Program-made: the position numbers and the translations under genes | Shown: one piece after another, positions 14,239 through 25,100 of the stretch | Layout: every line of letters begins with the position of its first letter | How positions within the stretch are numbered: the stretch's first letter is position 1 | From: Ceratodon purpureus | Lineage: Eukaryota > Streptophyta > Bryopsida > Pseudoditrichales > Ditrichaceae | Assembly: GCA_014871385.1 (NCBI GenBank) | Contig: CM026431.1 | Location: 11,933,594-11,997,593 of the forward strand | DNA: 64,000 bases | Direction of reading: 5' to 3' | Notes under the pieces: generated by a model | Seen by the model: the letters and a program-made list of their open reading frames with translations, nothing else | What the model was told of the DNA's origin: nothing | Database searches by the model: none

Positions 14239-17200
14239 TCAGGGGGGCTGGAACACGAAACCGCCAGCTGGCCCTTCAGGGATCCACTGCGGGGCACCGT
14301 TACTCATACTAGCGAAAAAGGAAAATCTACACCTTCTAGCAATGAATTTATCAAGGTTCTCGTCAAGCTTCTCAATCATCTTCGGAGTCTTGACATGGAT
14401 ATCAGCCCATTCGATTCTGCCGTAGTCAAGCATGCCGTTCCAGATATGCTGCAAAAGCCTAGCAGGAGGCCACACTTGGTTGTTGAATGCCATATCGTTG
14501 CGCTCCAACCACAAACCCCACATCACAACCGAACGGAGTTCCAACCAGATGCGTTTGAATGGATCAAACTTGCGAGGGATCCTGTTGGAAAAGATCCCTT
14601 GTTTCCAAGTGAGAGGTCTCCATGGCCCACGAGCTTCACGGCCAGCAAGCAAGGAGTTCATGAGGTGGATCGCCCACTGCCAGGCACGTTGGGCAGAGTG
14701 GCATTCCCAGAAGCGATGAAGAACTGACTCTTCTGATCGGCGGGGACAAACAGGGCACCTGATGTCGACCGTTCCGTCGATGCGCCCCCTCCAGTGGTTA
14801 ACAGCTACGGCGCGGTGCCATATCAACCAAATCAGCCCAGCCTCTTTGCGCGTGCGTTCCTTAGCCCACACAGTCTTCCATTCAAGCCGAAAGGTGTCAG
14901 GCAAAACTCCTCCCCATTTCCGGGTCACGGGGTTATGAACTTGGTGTCGGGCTTTGAGTAATTTGCGCCCTATCGAGGCCGTGTACCCCATTAGGTAAGT
15001 GGCATCCGGGACGTCGTATTCCTCGGGCCATTGAAACTTGTGGGGATCCCACTGCAGTTTGTCAATGCGCCCATAATAATGCCGGACTCGAATCTTCTTG
15101 GGACCTCTACGAACCTCCACAATCCGAACTCTGTGGAATTCCCCTACACAAGAGGGGTCTTCACTGCTCAACGAGAGGTCGGGGATCTCTCTAAGGATGC
15201 AGGACGAAGGAAGGACAAAGTAGCATGGGTCGTCGTCTCTAGGCCGCCACCGATGGGCTGGTGGGCCAATGCGAGCTCGGGTGCGAGCAGGAACCTGCAC
15301 TACCCAGCGGGGCGTGTCTGGCTGATCGGTGGTGAACCACCCCAGCCATTCATCTTCTTTGGCAGGCGGGGCTGGCGAGTGAAGGAGCCCTGCCCAGCTG
15401 CTTGAGAGCGCCCCTGTGACAGCATCCCACGCTCCCGCCTCATCAGGCCGAAGGCCAAAGCGGGTCCCAGCTTCAGCTGCTGTAAGGAACCTGTCGCTGG
15501 TAATGGCGTCCTTAATCTGCCTAAGCCCTTGCCTGTGGAGCTGAGCAGCTCGTGACTTAGCGAAGCCGGGGCCAATCAGTGGTTGAAACGCGGACCACCA
15601 GAAGGATTCAATAGCTACTTCCTCTGGGAGCGAGGGCCGTACCGCTAGAAGCTCTGGCTGAAGCTTTCTCCACGACGTGCCGACCCTGTTCCAAGTTTTG
15701 GATCCTTTTGATGCTTGAAAGTGAGGAATGGTGAAATAGTCGAGACTAGGCGCCCATCGCCCACCGGCGTAGGGTTGAAATCGGCTGAGTCGATATCTTA
15801 GAAGCTCATGGAGATTCGAGGTGCCTGGCTCGCATGCTTTGACGATCCACTTGGACATCAGGGCAACCAGAGCGTCATCTGTGTTGATCACATTAATACC
15901 TCCTTTGTCCCTAGTTTGGCAGCACTGGAGCCACGAGACCTTCGTGCGTGCCCTGTGCATAGCTCCCGACCAGAGGTAATTGCGAATGGCTGAGGTAGCT
16001 CTTTGGATCCCTGCTTTCGTGCCTCCCCAAATAGAAGCGAAGTACATGATTGAGGAAAGCAGCACACTGTTGACGATGACGCTGCGCCCGGTTGAGTTCA
16101 CTTTAGCGGTACACCAGTATTTCAGCTTCTTGATGACCTTTTCGCCAAGGAATGTATCCACTGATTTGGAGGACAGGTCCATTCCAAATGGAGTGCCAAG
16201 AAGCTTGCTGGTGTTAGCTTCGTCCACCCAGGCTATATTCAGGTGAGATGTCCACGGTGGCCGAACCGGCATCCTCTTAGACTTCCAGAATCCGCTTGAC
16301 TTAGACCAGTTCAAGACGAGCCCCGAGGCTAAGCAAAACCGATCAAGGATATCAACAAGAGCTTTAACCGGTGCTTCCTCCCCAATAAGGGTGAAGGAAG
16401 TATCATCTGCAAACTGCGCCAAGACTTGTTGCTTCGCACCCCCGGGCAACCGAATACCTTCCACAATGCCTTCTGCAACCCCCTTCTTCACCATGGAGTT
16501 TAACGCCTCTGCGACAATTAAGAACAGGTAGGGTGCCAATGGGCAACCCTGCCTGACTCCCCTCTGAATGTCGAATTTAGGAGATTGAGAGCCATTGACC
16601 TTTACAGCAGCCGTCGCATCGTTGAGCAGCATCTGAGTCATCTGGATAAATTCCTTTGGGATGCCGATACCTGCCATTGCCCGAGCCAGGAACTCCCAGT
16701 CGACCATATCATATGCTTTAGAGAAATCTAATTTTAGGAAAATCAATGGTTGATCGGTGTGATCAGCCCAGGCCATGGTCTCGTGGGTAAGGAGGATGTT
16801 GTCCAAGATAAAACGCATCGGAAGAAAGGCAGATTGATCAAAATCTATGACCTCCATGAGAATAGGTTGGAGTCGGAGTTGAAGTGCCTTGGCAAAAACT
16901 TTGTAGGCGACGTTCAACAGAGTAATCGGCCGCCAGTTAGTAAGGAGATGTCTCACATCGCCCTTGTGCAGGAGAGAAATTAGACCCCTCGTGACTCCCT
17001 CTGGCAGCTTCTGGGCAGCCACAGCCTGCGAGATCATTGCGTGGTAATCCGTCTTGATGAGGTCCCAGAAGGTTCGGAAGAACTCCGTGATGACCCCATC
17101 GGGGCCAGGAGCCTTGCCAGGTGCCATACTGCGGAGGGCAATGCCCAGCTCACTCTCACTGATAGGGCGGCTCAAGGACTCCTTCATGGCTGCTGTGAGC

Positions 17201-18552
17201 CGGTCGTTAAGACTAGCCACGGCCTGATCGGCTGCTGCTGCTTGGGCCGGCGAGGGCCTAGGGGCGGTGTACAGTTTAGCGTAGTACTTAGAACACACCT
17301 CCTCTAAGCTACGCTGATCAGACCGGAGGATCCCATCTTCGTCTTCTAGTTCCGTGATGTTGGAGGCCCCCGTGTGGGCCTTCGAGGCTTTAAAGAATTC
17401 CTTTGTACACGCATCCCCCACGCTCTTCCATTTAACCCTGCTTCGAATCCTTTGGCCTTCGAGGAGGTGAGATTCAAACTCCTTCAGTTTGACACCAATT
17501 TCCTCGACCCGGGTTCGTGTTGGGCCGTCCTGGGGATCACGGTGGAGGGCCGCGTGGAGGCCTTCCAGCTCCTCTCTGAGTGTCACTTCGGCTGACCTGC
17601 GGTCTTTTGCCTTTTGGATGCAGAAGCGCTTATAAAATCTAACTACCTGTCTCAGTTTCCCTGTGAATCCTAGTGTCGGATTCTGGTTCCAGATACGTTC
17701 CACCTCCTCCTTAACAGCTTTATCTTTTAAGTAAAAAGCATTCATTTTGTAGGTGGAGCTCTTCGGACTGGAAGGAATCAGCTGAACAGTATGAGAAATC
17801 GGAAAGTGATCGGAGTGGTTACAATCACCTCGAATGGCATAGCTTGTCACCGGCGAGGGGCCTGCTCCAAGCTGAATGTAGGAGTAGCAACGGTCCAGTC
17901 TTGCCAGTGATCGGACCCCTGTTCGGTGCCTGTTATCCCACGTGAATTTGAGACGGCCACCAACCGGGAATTGATCAGCCACATTGAGCGCGTTCTTTAA
18001 TAGAGAGAAGACCCGGTCCTCCCCTACCGAAATAGTCCTGCCATTGAGATTGGACTTGTCCGCAGCCCGTTCAACTACGTTCCAGTCACCAATCAGTATC
18101 CACCTGCAATCCCGCGGGAGGGTGGTGAGTAGCTCTTCCCATAGAGCACACCTCTCACGGGGGTTGGTGGAAGCATAAACGTTGAGAATAGAAATATCAT
18201 CCCCGGGCACACCGTGCAACCTTGTCCACTGTGCACGCCCACAGGGCGAAGAACCTGACCCCACAATCAAATGGGAGAGTTGAGGAGCAATCCATGTGCA
18301 AACTCCTCCTGTACCTGCCCCAGGGTCCCCGGCTGCGTGACCGAATCCTACCGCAGCCTCAATACCCAAAAAAGTTGCCTGTGGCCACAAGCGGTGGCCC
18401 AATGCAGTAAGCTTCTGCCCTCGGAGGCGGTGCTCCTGTAGGCAGAGAATTTCAACCCCTGGTAAGAGCGGGCGGTAATAGTTTTTGACAACATCGACCT
18501 TCAAGGTGTCGTTAAGACCTTGTACGTTTTGAGAGACGGTCGTAATCTTCAT
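14239..18552 (-). CDS. LINE ORF2: endonuclease / reverse transcriptase
   Basis: 1437 residues. Residues 1 to about 252 form an APE-like endonuclease/exonuclease/phosphatase domain: SQNVQGLN near the start, LQEHR, GDWNVV at about 155-159 and SDHFPIS at about 246. The reverse transcriptase spans about 470-760, with GKAPGPDG, NWRPITLLN, KLDFSKAYDMVDW, RGVRQGCPLAPYLF and the catalytic FADD at 714-717. A zf-RVT region near the C-terminus has CPVC at about 1262 and a following H and WEC. The enzyme nicks target DNA and copies the element RNA in place. All expected catalytic motifs are visible. The start codon overlaps the ORF1 stop as ATGA (18552-18549), which suggests that ORF2 is translated by termination-reinitiation. 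I see no RNase H domain. Confidence 0.96.
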   Translation of the reverse strand: MKITTVSQNVQGLNDTLKVDVVKNYYRPLLPGVEILCLQEHRLRGQKLTALGHRLWPQATFLGIEAAVGFGHAAGDPGAGTGGVCTWIAPQLSHLIVGSGSSPCGRAQWTRLHGVPGDDISILNVYASTNPRERCALWEELLTTLPRDCRWILIGDWNVVERAADKSNLNGRTISVGEDRVFSLLKNALNVADQFPVGGRLKFTWDNRHRTGVRSLARLDRCYSYIQLGAGPSPVTSYAIRGDCNHSDHFPISHTVQLIPSSPKSSTYKMNAFYLKDKAVKEEVERIWNQNPTLGFTGKLRQVVRFYKRFCIQKAKDRRSAEVTLREELEGLHAALHRDPQDGPTRTRVEEIGVKLKEFESHLLEGQRIRSRVKWKSVGDACTKEFFKASKAHTGASNITELEDEDGILRSDQRSLEEVCSKYYAKLYTAPRPSPAQAAAADQAVASLNDRLTAAMKESLSRPISESELGIALRSMAPGKAPGPDGVITEFFRTFWDLIKTDYHAMISQAVAAQKLPEGVTRGLISLLHKGDVRHLLTNWRPITLLNVAYKVFAKALQLRLQPILMEVIDFDQSAFLPMRFILDNILLTHETMAWADHTDQPLIFLKLDFSKAYDMVDWEFLARAMAGIGIPKEFIQMTQMLLNDATAAVKVNGSQSPKFDIQRGVRQGCPLAPYLFLIVAEALNSMVKKGVAEGIVEGIRLPGGAKQQVLAQFADDTSFTLIGEEAPVKALVDILDRFCLASGLVLNWSKSSGFWKSKRMPVRPPWTSHLNIAWVDEANTSKLLGTPFGMDLSSKSVDTFLGEKVIKKLKYWCTAKVNSTGRSVIVNSVLLSSIMYFASIWGGTKAGIQRATSAIRNYLWSGAMHRARTKVSWLQCCQTRDKGGINVINTDDALVALMSKWIVKACEPGTSNLHELLRYRLSRFQPYAGGRWAPSLDYFTIPHFQASKGSKTWNRVGTSWRKLQPELLAVRPSLPEEVAIESFWWSAFQPLIGPGFAKSRAAQLHRQGLRQIKDAITSDRFLTAAEAGTRFGLRPDEAGAWDAVTGALSSSWAGLLHSPAPPAKEDEWLGWFTTDQPDTPRWVVQVPARTRARIGPPAHRWRPRDDDPCYFVLPSSCILREIPDLSLSSEDPSCVGEFHRVRIVEVRRGPKKIRVRHYYGRIDKLQWDPHKFQWPEEYDVPDATYLMGYTASIGRKLLKARHQVHNPVTRKWGGVLPDTFRLEWKTVWAKERTRKEAGLIWLIWHRAVAVNHWRGRIDGTVDIRCPVCPRRSEESVLHRFWECHSAQRAWQWAIHLMNSLLAGREARGPWRPLTWKQGIFSNRIPRKFDPFKRIWLELRSVVMWGLWLERNDMAFNNQVWPPARLLQHIWNGMLDYGRIEWADIHVKTPKMIEKLDENLDKFIARRCRFSFFASMSNGAPQWIPEGPAGGFVFQPP

Positions 18553-20666
18553 AGCGGGGGTTGGGGGGGGGCAGGGTCCGGGAACAATTCGGCACTCCTT
18601 GTGTCTGAGGTGGAGTGCTCTGGCCGAGGTGTCTCCCTCCGTTGCTGGAGGCTTGAAGACCTTCGTCTCTGAGCAGAATCTGAAATAGCCTGTCTTCGTG
18701 CGATTTGGCTGGGGGTGAGGCCGCCTCTCCTCGATTGAGGAGTGAGCTCAGTTCCTCCATGTTGTTGGCGCAGCCATTCAAAAAATTCTGCTTGAAGGTC
18801 TGCAGGTATCCCTGACTGGACCGGAGTGTGCGGGGTGGTAGTTCCTGAACCTGCCCGGGTGAGCTCCGCTGAGGGGGTATTGACTCGAAGTTGGGGGGGA
18901 AAAGCCTCTGATGCCTCCCCTCCACTATTCGAGACGTGGGCAGATTCTGACGCCACCGCTATTGCGTTTAAATCCAACACCCGGTCAACGGGCGGTCGGG
19001 GTTGAGTGCACTGAATGCTATCACTTGCCCCCGGGAGGGCTGGGGGTGGCATGAGAGAGGAGGGCGAGCGAGGGTCCTGCCGAGGTTGCCCTTGGGGCCC
19101 GAGGAGACTGCTCAGAGGGGGCCTCAATCCTGTGGTGAGGTTCTCATCGATGTCCATACCAGCGGGCCCCTCGGTCTCGTGAGCTGTCTGCCCACCCTGA
19201 GGCAGAGGCTGTTCCATCGCCCTGTTCAGAGGGAGCGAAGTCTCCGTACCGGAGGGTATGGGAGCTGGAGTGCTGGCAGAAGGCCGGGGGTACGTGAGGT
19301 CTGAAGAGGGGAAGGGCCTCGCGATCTCTGAGATGCTGCGTTGCTCCACCCGCCTCAGGGTTTTGCTGGTCTGACGTCTTCTCTCTTCCTCGGGGCGACC
19401 ACTGTCCGCAGAGGGGGCTTGAATCTTCACATGCGTAAAACCTGTCGGAGTTCTCACACGTGATTGCACTGTCGGATTACTTCTGCTCGACGGTTTCTTC
19501 TTCCTTGCTACCTTCTCCCATCCGTTCCATTCATACTCGGGGGTGTCTCTTGAAGAGCCATTCGAGTAGTGGTTTCCAGAACGACTTGAGGTGCCTTCGC
19601 CCCCTGCTACCTTATCTGAGTGTCCCGAGGATTCATCGCTCTCGATCAAGATGGTGGGGTTTTGTCCGTCGACGGGCGGAGGCGGAGGAGGAGCTAAGTC
19701 TGTGGGGGCTTCGGTGGTACCTTCGGCCCGAGTTTCCCCCTCGCCTGAGTCAGTGCGCAGGGCCGCACTCTCTCCCTCCTCTGCCTCGCCAGGTAAGGTT
19801 GGCCGCTTAAACCCTGGGCATTCCTTAATCAAATGCTCTGTTGAGTGACACAATCGACATCGAATGGGCAGGTTGCAATAGTCAACCGAAATGAGAATGT
19901 TCTCCTTTGTACTCTCGTTGGTAACCGAAAGTTGGGTTGTCCAACCGGTCCCTGATTGGAGCGCCACGCAGAACCGCTGATCAGAGACGAAAGCGTTACG
20001 CTTGTCGCTGCCGAGCAGCTCCCCTAAGCCCCCTGCAATGTCCTTCGCCACCCCTAAGAATTCACCAGGGATACCTCGGAGGGTAACCCATGTCGGGACC
20101 TTGAGTCGCGTGGGGTGGCTTGCATTAAACCCCGTGGCCCACGTCTGGATGATGCAGGTTCCCCAGCGTGATCTGTGTGGAGTGCGCATAAGCAATTTCT
20201 GCGTAGCAACAAACTGTCGAGTGAGAACTTGAAAAAACCCCTGGCCGAGGTCTCTCCCGAGACCGACCCACTCACCAATCTCTGCCTGCATTGCCGTGAT
20301 CCATTGGTTGAGGATCGGCTGGGCTTGTCTCCCTCCTACAAAGTAAGCCACCACGGCGTGGCGTTGCAATCGGATCGTCTCCTTTGCCACAATCTCTTGG
20401 TCCACTTTGACTTCCAAGACGGTATTGCAGATGAGGAATCCGGTAGAGCTTCGAGCATACCCTTCTGGAAGGACTTCACCTGGCGTAGGTACGGTGGGAT
20501 GAATCTTCGCGTGTCGTCCCATGTTGGTAACCGCAGCCACGAATTCGGGCTCCACAGCATCCTTCGGGTCTTGGCGTTGGTCTTCGTGAGATTGGGGCTG
20601 AACTGGCGCCACAGGCGCATGCTCCAGCTTCGCCCGAAGAGATTCCGCATACGTTGGTTTCTCCAT
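18549..20666 (-). CDS. LINE ORF1: nucleic-acid-binding gag-like protein
   Basis: 705 residues, starting in a good context (AACCATGG). Residues of about 90-265 resemble the DUF4283-type region found in plant LINE ORF1 proteins (ETIRLQRHAVVAYFVGG, then LKVPTWVTLRGIPGEFLG). It is followed at about 271-284 by one perfect CCHC zinc knuckle, C-x2-C-x4-H-x4-C (CRLCHSTEHLIKEC). The remaining 420 residues are rich in Pro, Ser, Glu and Arg and are predicted disordered by composition. The protein is expected to coat the element RNA and form the retrotransposition particle. It overlaps the next ORF by four bases. Confidence 0.92.
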   Translation of the reverse strand: MEKPTYAESLRAKLEHAPVAPVQPQSHEDQRQDPKDAVEPEFVAAVTNMGRHAKIHPTVPTPGEVLPEGYARSSTGFLICNTVLEVKVDQEIVAKETIRLQRHAVVAYFVGGRQAQPILNQWITAMQAEIGEWVGLGRDLGQGFFQVLTRQFVATQKLLMRTPHRSRWGTCIIQTWATGFNASHPTRLKVPTWVTLRGIPGEFLGVAKDIAGGLGELLGSDKRNAFVSDQRFCVALQSGTGWTTQLSVTNESTKENILISVDYCNLPIRCRLCHSTEHLIKECPGFKRPTLPGEAEEGESAALRTDSGEGETRAEGTTEAPTDLAPPPPPPVDGQNPTILIESDESSGHSDKVAGGEGTSSRSGNHYSNGSSRDTPEYEWNGWEKVARKKKPSSRSNPTVQSRVRTPTGFTHVKIQAPSADSGRPEEERRRQTSKTLRRVEQRSISEIARPFPSSDLTYPRPSASTPAPIPSGTETSLPLNRAMEQPLPQGGQTAHETEGPAGMDIDENLTTGLRPPLSSLLGPQGQPRQDPRSPSSLMPPPALPGASDSIQCTQPRPPVDRVLDLNAIAVASESAHVSNSGGEASEAFPPQLRVNTPSAELTRAGSGTTTPHTPVQSGIPADLQAEFFEWLRQQHGGTELTPQSRRGGLTPSQIARRQAISDSAQRRRSSSLQQRRETPRPEHSTSDTRSAELFPDPAPPQPPL

Positions 20667-20933
20667 GGTTCCTCCTCAAAACCCTAAAAAACTACAAAAC
20701 CCTAGATCTCGAATATCAAAAAATTCCACTCCACCCAAATCCGGTTCAACTGTTTGCAAAACGTCTGAACAAAAGGATTTGCCTATCGCAAACCACACAG
20801 ATCGGGATTGAGCAACTAATAACACGGCCGCAAAGGATCAATAATCTGCCCTAAGGCGCTCTGAAACAGAGCGTACCCTCGGAGCTGCATTGCACCGTCT
20901 TTCCATGCCTCTCCAGCATTCAATTGCATTGCC

Positions 20934-20948
20934 ACATACAACAGTCTT
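20934..20948. repeat. Target-site duplication of the LINE, right copy
   Basis: Second copy of ACATACAACAGTCTT, next to the 5' end of the element. Confidence 0.95.
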
Positions 20949-21993
20949 CATGTCTTCCAGATCACAGTACATTTGAATTTATATCTTGGGAATTTTCACT
21001 AAAAGGCTTTTCAGAGAGACGTGTAGACTTAATCAAGAAAATTGCAGTTTATGGCCGTGTTCCTTTTTCTAACCAAGCTGAAGCGCTTGAGTGTGATAAA
21101 GTGAATGCTGAGGTGTTCTCAAATCAAGATAAATAAATTTTCGAGAGCCTTCTGATTGACTATTCAGCTCACATGAGGCCACTCGCCAGATAAGTTATGA
21201 CTCTCCTTGCATATTGACATCAAGGATAACTGCAAAACTCCGGGCTACATAGCAAAAAACAGAGCACATCTTTATGAAGAGAAGGGTGTTGATGAGGCCT
21301 CAAAAAGGTCATCTCCTTCTTGTCTGCTTGCTTGTCTGTTTGTGAATTGTTCATTGGAACAAAATATTTGAATTGCTCATCCTTACTTTTCCATTCTCCA
21401 GACTTACTCAGTTTTGGGATTTATATTGTGTTCGTTGCATGAATGACTTGCATACTAGTCAAGCTACCCACAGTTCAGCATTCAAGGGTGGAGTCGGAAT
21501 AATGCGATTGAATAACGGAGCTTCACGCTCATGGCAGATCGTTCTCGTACACGTGGGTGGGCTGGAGAATCGAATAACCAAATAGTATCGAATCCTGGAG
21601 TGTGTACTGCTCATTTGCTGACTGCTGACGGACGAGATGGGTGATGTCATCCTTGGTTTATAAATAATAATTTGCTACATCACCTTCGAGATGCAATTGT
21701 CTACAGTAAAACTGTAGAAGTTGTCACTTGTCACATGTTGTGCCCGCGCAGCACGCTGCTAATTGCCACCAGGCGACCGATTGACCTGAGATGAGTCAAA
21801 TGTCAAAACGTTTTAACAGTATTCGGTTATAGAGTATCATGCTGGACTCAAAAGACCACAAAATATTCACTACTTCCGAAGCCCGAGTCACAATCCAGCG
21901 CGACCAGTTTAAGACGTCGACAACATAACACGAAGGAGATACATGCCACGGCCGGTCAGTGTAACTTTGTATCACTTTCCGTGTACCATAGGA
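20949..21993. other. Region right of the LINE; possible exon-like fragment
   Basis: Bases from about 20962 to 21136 keep an open frame on the plus strand that ends in TAA and follows a CCAG acceptor-like site. It reads STFEFISWEFSLKGF, then RVDLIKKIAVYGRVP, and looks more protein-like than its surroundings, but I do not recognise it. The rest shows no coding signal. The LINE may have landed in or next to an unrecognised gene. Confidence 0.3.
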
Positions 21994-22148
21994 AGGTTAT
22001 CATTTTATTTTTATTTTTTGATACGAATATAACATTTATTATTCCACAAGAAAGTAAGACACAAAGAACCGAACGGAAGTCAGACAACCTCCATTCCCTG
22101 GCAAACAGTTCCTACTAAACAAGCAGAACCTAAGAGAGGTTATCATTT
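21994..22148 (-). mobile_element. 5'-truncated LINE or SINE retrocopy with target-site duplication
   Basis: A 131-bp insert (22006-22136) is flanked by identical 12-bp copies of AGGTTATCATTT (21994-22005 and 22137-22148). On the minus strand it ends in an A-rich tail (complement of TATTTTTATTTTTTG) preceded by sequence like a plant LINE 3' UTR, with CTTTGTGTCTTACTTTCTTG and AATAAATGTTATA. The arrangement fits target-primed reverse transcription that aborted early. It differs from the 3' end of the large LINE, so it comes from another family. Confidence 0.75.
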
Positions 22149-25100
22149 GATCACGTTGAATAACTGGATGGAAATTACTTGCGAGTAATTACTTCGTCAC
22201 AACATTCTTGTTTTGGTTTTTTTTTAAATGTACTCACTGTTTGTGTTGTGAGAGGCACCGTCACGACAGCAGAATCAAGGATTTCAAGGTCCAGCAAACA
22301 GGGTGGAGTACACATGTCCGTTGCGTGTGCTTCGGGTCTGAGGACTCTGAGCCATTGAGCTTTTTAAAGGACAGCAGGTGTGCCTTATCACGTGCATTGC
22401 CCTTGAATCCAGCCCTGGCCCCTTCCGCCCCCAGCCCAGCCGCTCGGGCCCATCCCAAGGAACCTCCAAAACCTCGAAAAAATCAATTTAAATAACACAT
22501 ATACAGCTACTGTGCAAGAGTGTAAGCCTTGCTTTTAGGTTTGGAAATAAAACTTTTATAATTAAAAATATTCACGATTGCATGCAACCCATCCATGCGA
22601 CCCATGAAGCCCAGCAGCTCAATTTGAATAATGGGTTCCATTCATCTGTCAATACATGTGATGTGCTCTCTAGATTCAAGGTCATCCTTTTGTTTGGATT
22701 GAGGAAAGAAGATCTCAAAGCTGGCCTTGGCAAAGGACCTCGGCTGCCGCTCAAGTTGGACAGAAAAAAAAAGGCATGCCCTGCATTGTCAATCTGTGTG
22801 CTGCTCAGTTGGACTAAATTAATTGTCCGCATGACCTGGAGCAGCATAGTTTAAAGCATCTTAGCATGTTTTATACGAAGCTACATGTGTCATGGCCTCT
22901 CACAGATTTCGTCACGAGTTCAGCAAGTCCCCTCTAAATTATTGCAATATTCAAATTTCACAGTAAATTCCCACCGTAGCAGAAAGTACTGTCGTAAACT
23001 CAACTTCCAATCCTGGTCGGGCTGCGGCTAGGGCGAAGTGCACAACACACGCCAGAGTCGGGTCCGGCAGACCCGGCAGCACTGGTGCTCGAGTCATGAT
23101 TTCTCCCTACGAGTTAAAAGATAAAAAGGGAGAAAAGAAATGATCAACTGCACTGTGCAGTCCCGCCCAACACGTGACCAATGGTGGGCTGGATTGATGA
23201 AAGCAGGCGTGAGCAACATTTGGCCTATCACGACCCCGACCCACCCAACCCAACCTCCTTCGTCAAGCATATCCACCGCCCACACGTCCACCCTCCCCCT
23301 AATTTCTGGAGAACCAAGTGGCCGTGAAACCAAAGTAGTTTATATCGATATTCTAATTTCACGGCCGAGATTGGCTTGAGATCCCATGCTACAAACTGAC
23401 ATGCCAAAACATGCGCTGCTAGTATACTCGTGGAAGTATCTTATCTGTTGAATGTCCCTCCGAGTCGGCCTGACCTCATGGCTTCGACTCTTCGGTGAAT
23501 ACGAAGTACCTGGTCACGAACCACGATGATGGGATCCGATTCTCAACATGTGAGAATTACCACCGAAGCTGTAGCGTATGCGTGAGAGTGTAAATATTTT
23601 GATGCAAGAGAAATACGTACTAGCTCTGTACACTGTGCACATATGCTGGAAAGCGTGACGGTGGGGCGACATGACTGCTGCGCAGTCGCTGCGGGTGTTG
23701 CACGGGGCAGCGCACGACCAGGTCGTCACCACCTACTGTCCAGGTTTCTGGTGCCTGCCGGTGGCAATCAGGTTTCGAGGCAGTAGGTACAGTCGACCCA
23801 GAGGTTAATATTATTTTTAGCACATGAATGAGGTCTTAACACATCAACAAGGAAAATTAACAAGCACATATGAGACACACAGTGTTATCGACAAATGCAC
23901 TATATTGCAGAATGGACTGGGGCATTGCTGATTATTCACTCGTCCAGCCTTTGATAGCAGGGCCACACCGATTTCGTTCACATAGCCAGCAGGAGCAGAC
24001 AGCTCAGAATTGCCTCCGGCAGGTTCTGGATTTGGTTTCCACATCCTGCTGGATGAAACATAAAAGTCCCCCCTCGTTTTGTAAACTCTGAACACACACT
24101 AAGAACTTGATCCAACACACAATTTTCACCTAGACTAACTCCACTAGCGTTGCCAACATAAAATCCACTGAAATCTAGTTTCCTGGCCTACAAAAGTCGG
24201 GTTCCTGCTAACTTGAGATGCCTGCTAATGCAGCATTATTTTTTTCAATCCTCGGCATCCCCAGACCTTCTGGCAAAGAGTGAAAGGAGTTAGCTAGCAT
24301 CCATCCTCACCGGCAGCCCAACCGAGTTTAGCTAGCTCGAGTTGTTGGGATGCAGACTGCAGCAGTTCCACCAAACAGAAATTACTTTCCAAAACTTCAG
24401 AAGTCTGACTTAGGGTGATGTTTTTGGTGGCTGGTCCTGTGTGGTCCTCGGTGGTCCTCGGTGAACTATCTAGCCGGTCAATGAACTCTGATGGTATTAG
24501 AACCCCTGACTTACCTACCTACCAAGCACAGCCCCCTTGAATGGGAGTGAAATTTCAACGACCTTTCCTTGACGGGTTCCAAATCACGTCCGTGCTACAG
24601 TAATGCAGCTAGTCGTCAGTGCACTTTGGGAGTGATGATGATAGAAACATACGAAGGGCACCCCATGAGTTGTTATTAGTACTGGCACTGTGCACATGAA
24701 GTCACGGGTGTGGGACAGTGCGCATTGGAGGAAGGATGATCACGTGCCTCTGGGTTGGCTCCCCCCACGCGGCAGCAGGCGTCAGGTGCTTTGTCCCACC
24801 ACCCCATGCGCTGCATGCTCCCGTGGGGCTCCCCCCTCCGCCCTGCGCTCCCCTGCTCCCCCGCGGCCCCCTCCCGCGTGGGGTCCTCGCTCCCGCATTC
24901 GCAGCCACCGTCTTCGCCCCCCCCCCCCCCCCCCCCCCCCGCTGGTTTACTTTTGTAGATAAACTAGCAAGATATGCCCAATGACAGAATTATGTGAATA
25001 TCGGAAAATTCACCTCACAAATCCAACGATACTGAAACAAATTTCCCGCATCAGCTTTGGAGAGGGCAGGCTTTCATGGCTAAGCTTACGTTCTTCCAAT

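Larger units (their letters stand above)
14001..20933 (-). mobile_element. Full-length L1-type LINE (non-LTR retrotransposon)
   Basis: A 6.9-kb element inserted on the minus strand. It ends in a 27-base poly-A tail (poly-T at 14001-14027) and is bounded by a perfect 15-bp target-site duplication. On the minus strand the order is a 5' UTR of about 267 bp (20933-20667), ORF1 (20666-18549), ORF2 (18552-14239), then a 3' UTR of about 210 bp. Both ORFs are long and uninterrupted. The element is distinctly richer in G+C than the surrounding AT-rich DNA. The perfect duplication, long tail and open frames indicate a recent insertion by target-primed reverse transcription; whether it is still active cannot be judged from sequence alone. 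Confidence 0.96.

Noticed and set aside
14026-14727. 233-codon plus-strand frame inside the LINE, and many other plus-strand frames to 20687.
   Set aside because: They are antisense shadows of the intact LINE ORFs.
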